From positions 481,221,594-481,285,593 of the forward strand of contig CM041777.1 in the NCBI GenBank assembly GCA_023374045.1: a stretch of DNA of 64,000 nucleotides. Reading direction: 5' to 3'. The DNA is from Limonium bicolor (lineage: Eukaryota > Streptophyta > Magnoliopsida > Caryophyllales > Plumbaginaceae). The stretch's first letter is position 1. Every line of letters starts with the position of its first letter. Both the position numbers and the translations under genes were made by a program. The notes under the pieces are model-generated. The model did no database searches, was not told the origin of the DNA, and saw only the letters and a program-made list of their open reading frames with translations. Shown one piece after another: positions 9,283 to 22,492 of the stretch.

Positions 9283-9300
9283 TCCCCGGCAACGGCGCCA
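9283..9300 (-). promoter_or_regulatory. Primer-binding site for tRNA-Asp, copy 1
   Basis: The plus strand here is TCCCCGGCAACGGCGCCA, identical to the 3' end of plant tRNA-Asp including CCA. The minus-strand element RNA is therefore fully complementary to it over 18 nt. A 6-nt spacer separates it from LTR2. The copy 2 site is at 13500-13517. Confidence 0.9.
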
Positions 9301-9306
9301 AAAACT

Positions 9307-11226
9307 TGTGGGCAAAATAGTAGTTAAACTATCTTGCTAATTATGGGCAGTGAACCCAATCTTTGTAGTACAACAAGGTCGTATCCACAGAGACTTCGCA
9401 ATTATCTAATTAATTATCCAGTTTAGCAAATGTACAAAAAGGCAAATAAAAATGCATAAATGTAAATTGGGGTTTAGCCGGAGGCAAGCTTGATTTTCAG
9501 AATTAGTACAGAAATAATAAAACAGTAAAATAAAGTAAATGGATGGAAAAAGGTATCCTAGGATAGCGGGGGAATTTCCTAAATTACTTAAACAATTTTA
9601 TAATCCTGTCTCAAATATTTATTGCCTATTAGAGTTAATAATTGTCAGTTACGAACTCCTATTAATAGCCTTAGTATTTTCCTGCTCAATCCGGAGTGTA
9701 AATACCAAGATTAATTCCTTTGTGGTACTTTGACTATCTCAAAATCATATATTGATAGCTACCAAATAAATGCAGTATTTTGTCAGAATAAGCATTTAAC
9801 AATATTTGCTGAAAGGAATTAAAACAAGTTTAATAAGTGAAACAGGTGATAAATATTTATTTAAGTACAGACAATAATTATAATCCTAATTTGCTCTTAT
9901 TTGTCTGTTTAAGAATTAATCTTGTGGCCTTCCTAAATCATAGATAAGGACAACTCTTAATTAAATCAATAGACTTTTTACAATCAGAAAAAGTCTAAAA
10001 TCATTAATTAGCTTTAAGTGAGAATTCTTTTATAACAGATGGATTTTATCTGCTAATCAAGGAGATAATATCTAACGTTTTTCTCTCTTTGTGGTCTATT
10101 CTCAGATTTACAAAATCATTGAAATAAGAGAAACCGTAAATGCATAAAAATGATCAGTTCTTAAGCATTTAATAATTTAGAGAGACAAAACAAATATTTA
10201 TAAGCAAACTTGGTATTAATAATAAGTCTGAATTTTTAGGGTCAAACCCCATCCTAGGATACGAGTAAAATCACTCAGACATTAACAGTAATAAAAAGGA
10301 AACAGAAATAGCCATTAATTTGGAGACTGCCGGCGGAGACTGGACTGCGATTCGCTTCTGCTCCAGCTCCCTTTTCTTCTGTTCTTCTTATCGTGTTTCT
10401 GCTTCGTGGTGGAATGAAGAATAAAACTAAAATGGAGAAGTGGGAGATAAGAGGATGGAATGGATCGTGGGAGTGAGCGATGGTTTATTTACTGGATGGG
10501 ATGATACGTCTACTCCTTTGGATTGTGAGGAAGGGAATTAATTTATTTGAGCAGAGGGCGTGGGTTTATATAGAGGTTTGGATCCGTACGAATTTGATTG
10601 CAGATGAAGAAGAGCATTGATTGCTTCATTTATTGCTTCCTTCATTGATTGCAGGGGACAGAGCGTGCGCAGAGTAGATGGATAAGTTGCAGAGTGGACG
10701 AGTTGCAGAAGTCGGCGAAGGCAAGTTGCAGACGGCGCGCGAAGAAGAAAACTGTTCGCGTCTCAGATCTGGAATTTTACACACGTCCGCGTGGTGTCCT
10801 CCTGAACAACCGCCTCATATACATGCGGTTGCTTACTTACTCCCTCACGTCCGCCTGCTGGTCCGCCTGGCTAACAGGCGGTTGCTTGTGTGAGTCCGCT
10901 CGTGTTGGTGGCCGTCTGTACGTCCGCGCCTAATATAGGCGGTTGCCCATGCAGTCACAACAAGCATTGACCTATTTTCCTTCCAACTTTGACCGGCTCT
11001 AGATTCTTCGTTTGGGCTCCGTTTTTCGAGCCGTCTGCGCCTATGCGTTCGTCTCTTCGTGTACTCTGCTCCTAGCTTGGTTTTCCTCATGTTAACCAAT
11101 AATTTTGTGAGATAAACAATAAAACATAAACTAGAGGAAAAGCATACGATAAGTGAGAAATGAGCAGAAAAGTGCTGATATAATATATGAAATACACCCA
11201 TAACATGCTCATTTAGACACTTATCA
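9307..11226 (-). mobile_element. LTR2, central shared LTR of the tandem array
   Basis: This LTR is bounded by TGTGGGCAAAATAG and GACACTTATCA. It serves as the 5' LTR of copy 1 (PBS at its left edge) and the 3' LTR of copy 2 (PPT at its right edge). Only scattered indels separate it from LTR1 and LTR3, for example a shortened run near 10030, so the array is young. It contains the TATA box at 10564-10573 and the GC-rich cassette at about 10660-10940. Confidence 0.9.
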
Positions 11227-13523
11227 CACCCCCCACTTACCTTTTGCTTGTCCTCAAGCAAAACCATGTACCCAAGCAAGTAGGGAATGCTCAATAATAA
11301 CAAATACTATTATGAAGGGTAGGATAAAAAAGTCAATAGTACATGATCTTAAACTTTTTAGAGGAGTGTGATCCATCACCTACTGGTGGCATAGGTGTAC
11401 TCAGGGCAAAAATAAAAATTAGAGTTTCGGGGTATGATCCGGAGTACTTCAATGCTTCTTTTGTTTTGGGTGACTTTGAGAACTTTTACCATGGCCAACT
11501 TCTCTCAAGAATGGGCATTTGAGGAGAAAACAAAAGGAGAAATAGAATTATGCATTTGTTTCACTTTTGCATAAGAGAAGAGAAGATAATATGTGGGCAT
11601 TAAGCCTTCGTTGTTAAGAACACTCAACTCTCTTTGTTGGTTACCAATGGTGTCTCGAAAGTCCCTTATTATCATTTTTTTATATATATTTTTGACAGAG
11701 AAGCACCCCTTAGCAATCCCTAAGAAAGAAGACAGAAAGAACCCCTGAGTAATAAAAATCCATCCATTTCAGATCATTTGGTCACACCGCATAAAAATGC
11801 TCCTCAAAAGTAATCAAAATTTTAAAATTTTTGTACATTTTATACCATTTATCCCACAATTCATAACAATATTTATTCCTAAAGAGAACAACCCACATAT
11901 ACAGGGTCCACAATATTGAATTTGAACAAACGCAAGATACAGAGAGATTAAGCATTTAAGCACAAAATGTCACCGAAAAGGTACACTCCCCCACACTTAA
12001 ATTGAACAATGTCCTCATTGTTCACCAGAAAAACAAGGGAAGGTTTCAGAAGACCTTTTCGGTAAGTAGAAAAAATAGAGAGAACACGAAGCTCACGAAT
12101 AATCATTTAAGCACATAAACTCTCCTCTGCAGATTTTATTGAAAATAAAAGCATAATTAAAGAAACTGGTACTCCCCTGAGATTATTTTTGCTAGCGTTA
12201 TAAGAGTTCCCCCACACTTGAGCTTCAGCCTCAAGTAGCGTAGATTGGTTGCGGTGTAGACATGAATTTGCATCTGCTTAAGACACTAGAAGCAACCATA
12301 CTACAAACGGGGTTAAGAGTTAGCAAAAATAAAATTAAAAGAGAACCTGAAAATTAAAAGAGCAATAAAATAAAATAAAACTTCATCCGGGTTGCCTCCC
12401 GGGAAGCTGCCCTTCTTTAACGTCTTTGGCTAGACGCCCGCTTCGTTATCCTGGATCAAAAATATAAGTAGACAATAATTCTGCCAGAAAAACGAAGTTG
12501 ACAGTAATTAATAACAAACCACCTGGATCAAAACAGAACGTTACTTCGGCAAATATAATAGGAAAATGAATACTCCACAAAACCTGGTGTTTGAGGAGGT
12601 ACTGCCGGTAGCGTAGTTCTAACAGGAGACCAGGTGTGATTGGCTTTGCTTCCTCAAATTGGAAGATGTAAAAATCCTTCTCTTGTTGTTGAGGCTTATG
12701 GTAATCAACGTCAGAGGGAAGTGGCTCCTTGAAATTGATTATAGCACTCTCTTCTGATGGCTTGAAGGGAGGCGGTATCTCCTCCTTCTCAAGGTTGAGG
12801 ATGTGTCCACCTTCATCTTCTGGGTAGAGTACGGAGAAGGAGGGGAAATAGTAGTTGACTTCAGTGGGAGGAAATTCCATGAAGTCTAAGGAGAAACTCT
12901 CTTCTGGAAGGGTTGTCTTCATAATCAAGCTGATGGTTGTTTGGTGTTGGATTTTCTAATTCGAATAGGGGAGGAGGTGGAGAGTAGCTTATGTCCTTAG
13001 CAGGTTGTTCCTCCTCATGAACCACTTCATTTAGTTGTTGAAGCGGTTGTTCCATGCGTTCGATCTGATCTAGCGTTCTCTGTTGGATCCTTTCAAACTG
13101 TGAGGTAAATTCTGCCATCATTTCTCTTAAAATGGCGTTGTCTCTCTCTATTGCAACCATAGGACAATGGGAACCTTCATGGTCTCCTCCACACTCTTGG
13201 CACACAAAGATGGGGTCAGGCTTGAGAGATGACTTGTAATCCTCCAAGAGAGCTCTCAATTCAACATTTGGGTCTGAACATTGGGGGCTTTCATGGTACT
13301 TTCCGCACCTTTGACAGACACTCCATTGATTGTAGTCCTCTGCGCCATAGGGGTAACCATACCAATCTTCTGCTTGATCGTAGTGACCATCCATCAGAAT
13401 TAAGTACTAGAAAAAGAAACAAAAATTTATACACAAAAGGGTAATTACAGAAATAAAAGAAAAACTAAACAGATAATAAACCAGATAGTTGGACCGAAGT
13501 CCCCGGCAACGGCGCCAAAAACT
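11227..13523 (-). mobile_element. Internal region, copy 2, of family 2 element
   Basis: This is near-identical to copy 1 in length and order: PPT module (11227-11263), two further hairpin-PPT modules (11987-12024 and 12208-12236), post-stop hairpins (12387-12436), gag-like frame with a frameshift, and tRNA-Asp PBS (13500-13517). The terminal purine tract has lost the ACA between its C runs. Confidence 0.85.
12446..13394 (-). pseudogene. Gag-like protein, copy 2, frameshifted
   Basis: The sequence is almost identical to 8230-9177, with both CX2CX3HX4C knuckles kept. One extra base near 12906-12910 breaks the frame, leaving an N-terminal frame (12861-13394) and a C-terminal frame (12446-12928). 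The break falls between the acidic linker and the C-terminal half. A few knuckle-flanking substitutions are also seen. The copy is unlikely to make a full product. Confidence 0.7.
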
Positions 13524-15450
13524 TGTTGGGCAAAATAGTAGTTAAACTATCTTGCTAATTATGGGCAGTGAACCCAATCTTTGTAGTACAACAAGGTCGT
13601 ATCCACAGAGACTTCGCAATTATCTAATTAATTATCCAGTTTAGCAAATGTACAAAAAGGCAAATTAAAAATGCATAAAATGTAAATTGGTTTAGCCGGA
13701 GGCAAGCTTGATTTTCAGAATTAGTACAGAAATAATAAATACAGTAAAATAAAGTAAATGGATGGAAAAAGGTATCCTAGGATAGCGGGGGAATTTCCTA
13801 AATTACTTAAACAATTTTATAATCCTGTCTCAAATATTTATTGCCTATTAGAGTTAATAATTGTCAGTTACGAACTCCTATTAATAGCCTTAGTATTTTC
13901 TGCTCAATCCGGAGTGTAAATACCAAGATTAATTCCTTTGTGGTACTTTGACTATCTCAAAATCATATATTGATAGCTACCAAATAAATGCAGTAGTTTG
14001 TCAGAATAAGCATTTAACAATATTTGCTGAAAGGAATTAAAACAAGTTTAATAAGTGAAACAGGTGATAAATATTTATTTAAGCACAGACAATAATTATA
14101 ATCCTAATTTGCTCTTATTTGTCTGTTTAAGAATTAATCTTGTGGCCTTCCTAAATCATAGATAAGGACAACTCTTAATTAAATCAATAGACTTTTTACA
14201 ATCAGAAAAAGTCTAAAATCATTAATTAGCTTTAAGTGAGAATTCTTTTTATAACAGCGATGGATTTTATCTGCTAATCAAGGAGATAATATCTAACGTT
14301 TTTCTCTCTTTGTGGTCTATTCTCAGATTTACAAAATCATTGAAATAAGAGAAACCGTAAATGCATAAAAATGATCAGTTGTTAAGCATTTAATAATTTA
14401 GAGAGACAAAACAAATATTTATAAGCAAACTTGGTATTAATAATAAGTCTGAATTATTTAAGGTCAAACCCCATCCTAGGATACGAGTAAAATCACTCAG
14501 ACATTAACAGTAATAAAAAGGAAACAGAAATAGCCATTAATTTGGAGACTGCCGGCGGAGACTGGACTGCGATTCGCTTCTGCTCCAGCTCCCTTTTCTT
14601 CTGTTCTTCTTATCGCGCTTCTGCTGTGTGGTGGAATGAAGAATAAAACTAAAATGGAGAAGTGGGAGATAAGAGGATGGAATGGATCGTAGGAGTGAGC
14701 GATGGTTTATTTACTGGATGGGATGATACGTCTACTGCTTTGGATTGTGAGGAAGGGAATGAATTTATTTGAGCAGAGGGCGTGGGTTTATATAGAGGTT
14801 TAGATCCGTACGAATTTGATTGCAGATGAAGAAGAGCATTGATTGCTTCATTTATTGCTTCCTTCATTGATTGCAGGGGACAGAGCGTGTGCAGAGTAGA
14901 TGGATAAGTTGCAGAGTGGACGAGTTGCAGAAGTCGGCGAAGGCAAGTTGCAGACGGCGCGCGAAGAAGAAAACTGTTCGCGTCTCAGATCTGGAATTTT
15001 ACACGCGTCCGCGTGGTGTCCTCCTGAACAACCGCCTATATACATGCGGTTGCTTACTTACTCCCTCACGTCCGCCTGCTGGTCCGCCTGGCTAACAGGC
15101 GGTTGCTTGTGTGAGTCCGCTCGTGTTGGTGGCCGCCTGTACGTCCGCGACTAATATAGGCGGTTGCCCATGCAGTCACAACAAGCATTGACCTATTTTC
15201 CTTCCAACTTTGACCGGCTCTAGATTCTTCGTTTGGGCTCCGTTTTTCGAGCCGTCTGTGCCTATGCGTTCGTCTCTTCGTGTACTCTGCTCCTAGCTTG
15301 GTTTTCCTCATGTTAAACCAATAATTTTGTGAGATAAACAATAAAACATAAACTAGAGGAAAAGCATACGATAAGTGAGAAATGAGCAGAAAAGTGCTGA
15401 TATAATATATGAAATACACCCATAAATCATGCTCATTTAGACACTTATCA
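13524..15450 (-). mobile_element. LTR3, right end of the tandem array
   Basis: It starts TGTTGGGCAAAATAG and ends ACACTTATCA, 1,927 bp. In element orientation it is the 5' LTR of copy 2. TATA box at 14786-14795, GC-rich cassette at about 14885-15165. The right flank is F-type family 1 LTR sequence, unlike the flank left of LTR1. Confidence 0.9.
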
Positions 15451-17437
15451 CTAAACCCAGATCCCAAGTAGGCGTGACCATACAAGCCTTAAAAAGCTTA
15501 TAAATCAAGGTATAACACTCTTAACTATATATTATATGCTTTAAAGCTTATGGTATATATATTTTCGAGAGTGGACTGGTTAATTTACACCTAAGTGTGA
15601 GCAGAAATGACTTAGTTAATATAAGCTAGTCATTTAAATGATTTAATTAACATGATGGTCAAATTAAGACATTATGTGGAAAATTGGTAAATATGGAAAA
15701 ATTGACGGTGAGGCCGTGTATTTAAAGTATTTTTGAGACATTTAAAGTGTAATTTATTTTGCAAGTTCAAGGTTGTAATAAGGCCATGTCATTAGGCCAT
15801 TTTATTTAAGTTTAAGAGCTTATTTAATTTAATTTATGCATTTTGCATTAAGTTTGGGGTTAAAAGGTAATTACAAAAAAATATAGGTCGTGAGCTGTAT
15901 TAGGTGGAAGTTTGGTGTTTAAAATGAATTTAAATAAAAATTATAACACCTTATAAAGTTTTATTACAAAATTGTAAAAATAGGAAAGTTTGGGGTATAT
16001 ATAGTAATACCGAAAGTTTGGGTTTCAAACAGAATTTATAAGTCAAAGTTGACTATATAGGAGGCTTTGACCAAGTTTAGGAATTTATGGAATTAAATAC
16101 TAACTTATAATAAGTTAAGTATGAAATTGTAAAAGAATTATAAATATTGGGGTGAAGTAGTGATTTCCGAAAATAATGGGTACCAATTGGAGATTAGAAC
16201 AAACCTTGGGTTATTTGGAATTTTTAGGAATTTATTTGGTTGAATTTGGAGTTAGTATGAATTATATAAGTATAATATAAGGTATTTTATATCATTGTTA
16301 CATTTGGGTAACATATGGGGTGGAAACCGTAAATACTAAAAGTATAAGGTTAGGAATGATATTTATAACCTCTTGGTATAGTTTGGTAATTTTTGGAATT
16401 ATATATGAGGTTTTATTAAGATATATGTATAATATATAGTTTTAATGATATTAGAAACTATATGTTATAAAATGGGGGTTTTTGGAGAATATAGAAAGTT
16501 AAGTGGTGGAAATTAAATTAGAATAGACCATGGGGTCTGTTCGGCAATTTAAGAAAATACAACCATAGGTTATAATCATATTAAGGTTTAAAGGTTATAA
16601 TATAAGGTATATATTATAAGTGTAACAAAGAAATAATATTTGGGGTGATTATGTATTTTCTGAAACTTTGTGGAATCAAATAAAAACCGACAACCATATG
16701 GGCTGTTTGGTATTTTGTAACATTTTATAACCATAGGTTATAAATGTTTTAATGATTTAAATATCATAAGATATGTTTATAACTATAATGTAACATTATA
16801 TTTAATGTAGTGGTTTTGTAAATATTAAAGAATATAAATGTTGTCCGGTATTTATGAGTATTTTTTAATGAGAATTTATAATATGGTTTATAATGATATA
16901 AGGGTTGTAACATTTATAATATAAGAAATATTCATTAAGGAAGAATGAACATATTATAAAGGATTACCATATAATATATGGTCCCATAATACATATATAT
17001 ATATAAATATATGTTATGGAGTGAGAAATGCAATATGGTTCAATAACCATATAATATCATAATTAAAATGATATAAGATAAGGAGAAAAGAATCATAAAC
17101 ATTAGTTAAGGAAATTCTAATGTTATGTTGTTTATGAAATAACAAGGAGTTAAATAGTTCAAGTATTTTAAATATGGATTATACAACATTACGTTTGGGA
17201 AGACTAACCTTAGGAAAATAAATACTAAGGTGAGATGTATAATATATGATCAAGATTATACACGCAATATAGTGGCAAACTATATCATATACAATGTATA
17301 TTAAATTACATGCGATGATGAATGTTGAGTTAAGTATATTAATATACCACGACGTAAACGTGCATGTAATATAGCGTTAACTAATCCCGAGCTAAACCGA
17401 AAACCCGACAAACGTTGTTAGTAATTGACGGGGAATG
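15451..17437 (+). mobile_element. F-type family 1 LTR fragment H, piece 1
   Basis: From about 15640 the sequence follows the 3' LTR of element F from about 45030, including AAGACATTATGTGG and GTAATAAGGCCATGT. The piece is very AT-rich, with many TATATA runs and no coding signal. It starts at a point roughly 1.85 kb into the F LTR, so its beginning is missing. The last five bases, GAATG, are the target duplication of the solo LTR that follows. Confidence 0.7.
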
Positions 17438-19772
17438 TGCAAACGATTTAATTGATGTATTAAAAACTAAGAAATAATCCTAGAAATCAACAAATCAATA
17501 GACCGTCGAGTTGCAAAAATCCCGGTCGTAGTAATATAGCAATTTAGAAGCGACCAGGTGTCAATCCACGGGACTTGAGGTAAATAAGTCTAGCCTAAGA
17601 CAATGGGTAATTCAAAAGAGGTTGTTTTTGTTTTGGGATTTAAATAAATAATAAGAACGATATAATTAAAATAACAGACAGGAAAATAAATAACAGATAA
17701 AATAAAGTGATAGATGATATGGATGGACGGGACTCTGGGTTCAGGTAAAAACCGTTTGATCAATTATGTTTACTGGTTAATTAAAGACAGATTGGCATAA
17801 TTCCTAATATTTTCTTAAGAGCTAAATCATAGTCTCAGAAGAACTCGTTTACCAGAAATGCGGGGTCTAGTCTAGACTCGAGCAGAAACATATGTAAACG
17901 GATTAAGTACGAGGAATAATAATTTGCGTCTGCAGGAATAATTAATTAATCCAATCAATAATTCCACAGATATACAGATTAATTTAACCGAACTATTTAT
18001 CACTTGGTCGGATCAAAATAGATTTAGTAAAGCAGTTCAATAAACTCATGACATTTATTAAAAAGCGCAAATAACATTAATCATAACAATCCGAAATTAA
18101 TTAAAACTAGCAAAAATATAAATTACATAATTAAAACAAACTGCAATAAACCATCACCCAGAGTAAATATAAACTACTCACACATTATTTCAAAGATGAA
18201 AACAAACATTAAAACAAATATCAAATGTTATGTAATAACTAAGAATGTAACAAGAAGTAAATAACATGTAACAAATATAAATGTAATAGCATAAGTTTAG
18301 TGGAACCCTTTATTAATTCTGGTCCGGTTCATGCTCACGGTTCTATCCGTTGATTCACCCGGTTGTCTTCTTGTCGTTCTCGCCTCTGTTATTTCTCGCA
18401 CCAGTCGACCCGTTTTTGATGTCGCTCTGTTCCTCCTCACGCCGATGGATAATTCTCGATGTCGACAGATCAAGAGTAAGCGTCTCTATCTGCAGCGAGA
18501 CCGCAGCTCACTCTTGCTTCTTCTCCTCGTACAATCAACCACGAACAACAATACGTACTGGAACGATATGTTACGGTGAAGACGATGCGAGTACGACGGT
18601 GATGGTTTTAGGTGATGAATCGGTGGCCCGGTGAGATGCGGTGCGGTTGAGACGATGATGGTGAGTCGGTGCAGTGGTGATGTGAGTTGCGGGCGTAAGT
18701 GAATGGGGATGATAGGTTGACGATGGCGGTGAGTGAAGACGATGAGTACGTCGTCGAGTTCGTGATGGTGAAGACGAAAGTCGATGCGGGCGTGTGTGAA
18801 GATGCGTGACGATGGTGATGGAATGAAGACGAAAGATGGCGGTGAGTGGTGATGAAGATGATGAATGATGACGTTACGATGATGGCGATAAATCGTGAAG
18901 ACGGTGGTGTGTATGGCCGTAGCGGGATGATGGTGTTGGAGGGTGATTCCGGTGGCCGACGCAGGTGTATCCTCCTCTGTTCGACAATGGCGGGTGATGA
19001 AATGTTACGACGGAGGGATATGGTGAAGGCGATGAAGATGGTGGCGATGGGTGATGTCGGTCTGCGTGTGTCGTTGGTGAATGGAGAAGATAAGGTGGTT
19101 ACGGTGGTGGTCTGGTGCTGTGGCGGAATGGGCGTGGTGATGAATGGTGGTATGAGCGTGGATGGAGATGGATTGATGGGGGTGAAGGGTGATGAAGGTG
19201 GTCTGGTGAGATGAGAGTCTCCTCTCGCGTGAATCGCCCCCCGGCCTCTGCTCTGGCCTCCCTAATATGGAGAGTTGATTATCTCTTTTATGAATCTCGA
19301 TGGTGATCATGTGATGATGTGCTGAAAGTTGAAGTAGCATGGGGCGGTGGTCTTCTTTTTTTTGTTTTACATGCGAAATGTCTGTGCCTCTGAATTGTTT
19401 GTCCAACATGCATGCATGTGCTGTTGAAAGTGAATTAATACATTCACGCTGTAATTGTCATGAGAATGATCGATTACATAGTGCTGATTAAATGATTTAT
19501 AAAATAATGAGATAATGATATCCCTCTGTTATGCAAAATCAGATGGACGGTAGTAGTAAACAAATCGTGAGTGTGTGCAACGTTGATATGCTGAATTCGA
19601 TCGTACATGTATGTATATAGTAATTTTTCTACATTTGACACATAAAATATATCAGTTCATATCAAAACACAATCTTAGAATAAAACACATGATAAGTGTA
19701 AAATATGACATGAATTGCTATGAAAATAGGAAGAATTAAAGCCCTAAAATTAGATATATTTTACACTTATCA
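17438..19772 (-). mobile_element. Solo LTR, family 2-like, with 5-bp target duplication
   Basis: Its ends are TG and CA: TGCAAACGATTTA at the left and TTACACTTATCA at the right. It is flanked by GAATG at 17433-17437 and 19773-19777. The end ACACTTATCA matches the family 2 LTRs, and minus-strand orientation is assumed from that match. No PBS, PPT or internal domain is present, so LTR-LTR recombination has removed the element body. The middle (about 18640-19215) is a GATG-rich low-complexity stretch whose open frames are compositional, not genes. Confidence 0.85.
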
Positions 19773-20441
19773 GAATGAACCGGGAGGGATTAACGACGGT
19801 ACGGGGTACCGTAGAGTAATGTTGTTATACAGGATACTAATCTGTAGTATTATACGTATTATTAGACTATTAGAGACGACGCGAGGAGCATCGGATCTAG
19901 CTGGTTCATACTCCACCGTTTTAAATCAGGGTGAACGGTATGTTATTATGTGGCTTGATTGTCTCTGAAGATTTCCTCAGTTCAGACATTTTGTGTGAAA
20001 ATCTGTGATAGGATTGAATGTCTGCTTGTGTGAATTAATATGCATGAATTGTGTATTAATGCTGCTTTATTATTATTACTGTTGTGCGATAACAGTATTG
20101 TTCGTATATATGAACATATTATAAAACGAACTAGCGGCAATGATGCTATCTTATATGTGTAATATAAGGAACGTAAGAAAAATGTTTTAGCATTAGGATA
20201 ATAAGATATATATATTATCCGAGACTTATATACGGAGCATTGGCCTTTTTAACGCCGCTCTCGTATCTAACACTAGATCCCGAGTCGACATACTCAGGAT
20301 TGGACTAATGACCTTAGTCTGCTGTGTTAGGAAAACGGTAATGCGATGCGATGGTATAAATGAGTTAATCAAGAGGATGTGGCTCTTGGTGCGAATTGTG
20401 ATCAATTAACGATACTAGGATGTCGTGTGGGTACCTGTAAG
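19773..20441 (+). mobile_element. F-type family 1 LTR fragment H, piece 2
   Basis: This continues LTR H after the solo LTR. TTCATACTCCACCG and CAGGGTGAACGGTATGT match 36865-36895 and 47065-47103 in the two F LTRs. It ends with CCTGTAAG, the target duplication of the hAT element. Confidence 0.7.
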
Positions 20442-21989
20442 TAGACCTGGCAAAGGTGACCCGAACCAGAAAAACCGAACCGATCCAACCCGATCCGAAC
20501 CTGAACTTAAACCGAATAGCATGACCCGAAATGTGACCCGAAAATCCGAACCGAACCAAACCAACACCGAATCAAACCGAAATTTGGTATAACCGAATCC
20601 ACCCGAACCGAATTCACCCGAACCGAATCAACCCGAACCGAATCCACCCGAATGTTTTGCTAAATCTAAATCTACTATAGTTGTTCCAACTGTAAAAATA
20701 ATACTGAAACCAAAAACACATAATGGAGATTTAGACATCCAATAAGTGTTCATTGCTCACAAATGATATATATATATATATATAATATTGAACATCTTCA
20801 AGCATCTCGAGCCTTGTTGTAATAACACATTCATAAACTGTGTTGTTACTCTTCCCACACATGGATGTTTTGCTACAAACTATAGATGTTTTGCTTTCAA
20901 ATGTTTTATAATACAATTTAATGTGTATCATTACTATTTTATAATACTATACTAATTTTGATTTTAATAAAATTAGGTTTTTTATGTTCAGGACATGAAA
21001 CTTGGGAATGGTTTAAATGTTGATGGAGTTTAATTATAAAACCTAAACTTTTTAGTTGAGACATATACTATTCAAGATTAATGTGTATATGCCTAAAGAA
21101 AATTATGCAATAAAATAAGGAAAATAAATATTCCAAATGGTAGATTATTGTGAATCGTGAGATAGACTAGCATTTTGGAGGATGAATAAGGTTTGGAGGA
21201 TCAATAATCCCCACCTTATTCCATCTACCTTAACAACTTAACCTAAAATGTTGTATAAGACAATGTAATGTGTATCATTACTATTTTATATTACTCTATA
21301 TTTTATAAACTTGGGTTTCTTTATATTTAGGACTTAGGAATGGATTGAATGTTGATGGATGGGCGTGGGCGTGTGACGCTTGTGCGAGGCGGTGATGGAT
21401 GGGTGTAGATGTGCGACGCTTGTGCAAGGTGATGAGCTCAGGGTGTGACGGGCGCGGGAAGACGGGAGGCACGTCGTCGGGCGTGGGCGGGGTAAACTGG
21501 TCGTCGATTGCCGAATATTGACCACTAATTAACAAAAGCTTAATTTGTACTTAGTCTATACAATTAATAGTTTAAATTCATTTACAAAATTTGTCATCCA
21601 GTTTGATTTTATCCAACCTATACACAATAGAATCTTGATCAACAGTAACACTATATTAAAAGAATTTAGAGCCGCATATGAAAATCAATGCAAGTTACGA
21701 AGGTTGCTTAAAATTCGTACTTTAAATTTTTTATCAATTAAACCTAGATAAGTCACCTGAATTCGACCTATAACCCGAAAAAAAAGAATGACTCAAAGGC
21801 TAACCCGAACTGAAAGCACCCAAACCCGAACTCAACCAAACCGAAATAACCCGAATCAAATTTAAACCATTGACCCCGATCCAATCCGAACCAAACCGAA
21901 TAGTAAATATCTACAAATTGACCCGACCCGACCCGACCCGAACCGAACCGAACCGAACCCGAACCGAGTGACCCGAATTGCCAGGTCTA
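20442..21989. mobile_element. Non-autonomous hAT transposon
   Basis: The terminal inverted repeats are TAGACCTGGCAA at the left and TTGCCAGGTCTA at the right. The element is flanked by a perfect 8-bp duplication CCTGTAAG (20434-20441 and 21990-21997). TIR sequence and 8-bp duplication are diagnostic of hAT. The 1,548-bp body has no transposase. Arms of ACCCGAA / CCGAACC repeats lie inside both ends (about 20457-20660 and 21770-21978) and run in the same direction rather than inverted. A (TA)n run sits near 20766-20785. Confidence 0.9.
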
Positions 21990-22492
21990 CCTGTAAGTAT
22001 CAAGATAAATTCCAACGGACTATAGATGGTTCGTCGGTCGGAGACTCTACCGCTGGAGTGGCTACTACCGTGGGTGACCCGCCATGAGTTATGGGTAACT
22101 TAGAGACACGTCATTTTAACGAGACATTGTCCTTAGGTATGACTGAACACTTACGAACAACTATATTAGCTCGTAGAATAGGCGAACATTATTTGGGCTT
22201 GTATGCCAAAGACGGGAAACAATACTTGTTATAATCCTCGTTGTTTCGCCTTGTTGTTCATTGGTTATGCTATGTGATTATGTGATGTATGTTGTGGATT
22301 TGCTGAAATGAGTCGTTGTACTCAAATGTGTGTTGTGGATTGGTTTAATTGAGTCGTTATACTCATATGTATGTTGCGAATTGGTCGAGTCGAGTCGCTG
22401 TGTGGATTATTGTGGATTGATTGGTTGAGTTGAGTCGATGTACTCGAATATGAACTATTAAGTGTTTGGTGGAGTGGATTCTTCGTACTCAT
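21990..22492 (+). mobile_element. F-type family 1 LTR fragment H, piece 3
   Basis: This is the remainder of LTR H to the right of the hAT element. It is weakly similar to the F LTR around 37430-37850 and is cut by LTR K at 22493 before the usual GTGTTACA end. The first eight bases are the hAT target duplication. Confidence 0.55.

Larger units (their letters stand above)
7009..9306 (-). mobile_element. Internal region, copy 1, of family 2 element
   Basis: This 2.3-kb internal domain lies between LTR1 and LTR2. In element order (minus strand) it holds the tRNA-Asp PBS (9283-9300), one gag-like reading frame (8230-9177), two hairpins just after its stop codon (8171-8220), and three hairpin-plus-purine-tract modules, the last at the LTR boundary (7009-7046). 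No protease, reverse transcriptase or integrase is present. The element is non-autonomous, of TR-GAG type. It is nearly identical to copy 2. Confidence 0.85.

Noticed and set aside
18331..19409. Several frames of 82-134 residues on both strands
   Set aside because: They are low-complexity readings of the GATG-rich tract (Met- and Asp-rich or His-rich) inside a solo LTR.
21900..21960. Telomere-like or satellite origin of the CCCGA repeats
   Set aside because: Plant telomere repeat is TTTAGGG. The repeats are confined to the arms of a hAT element bounded by TIRs and a target duplication.
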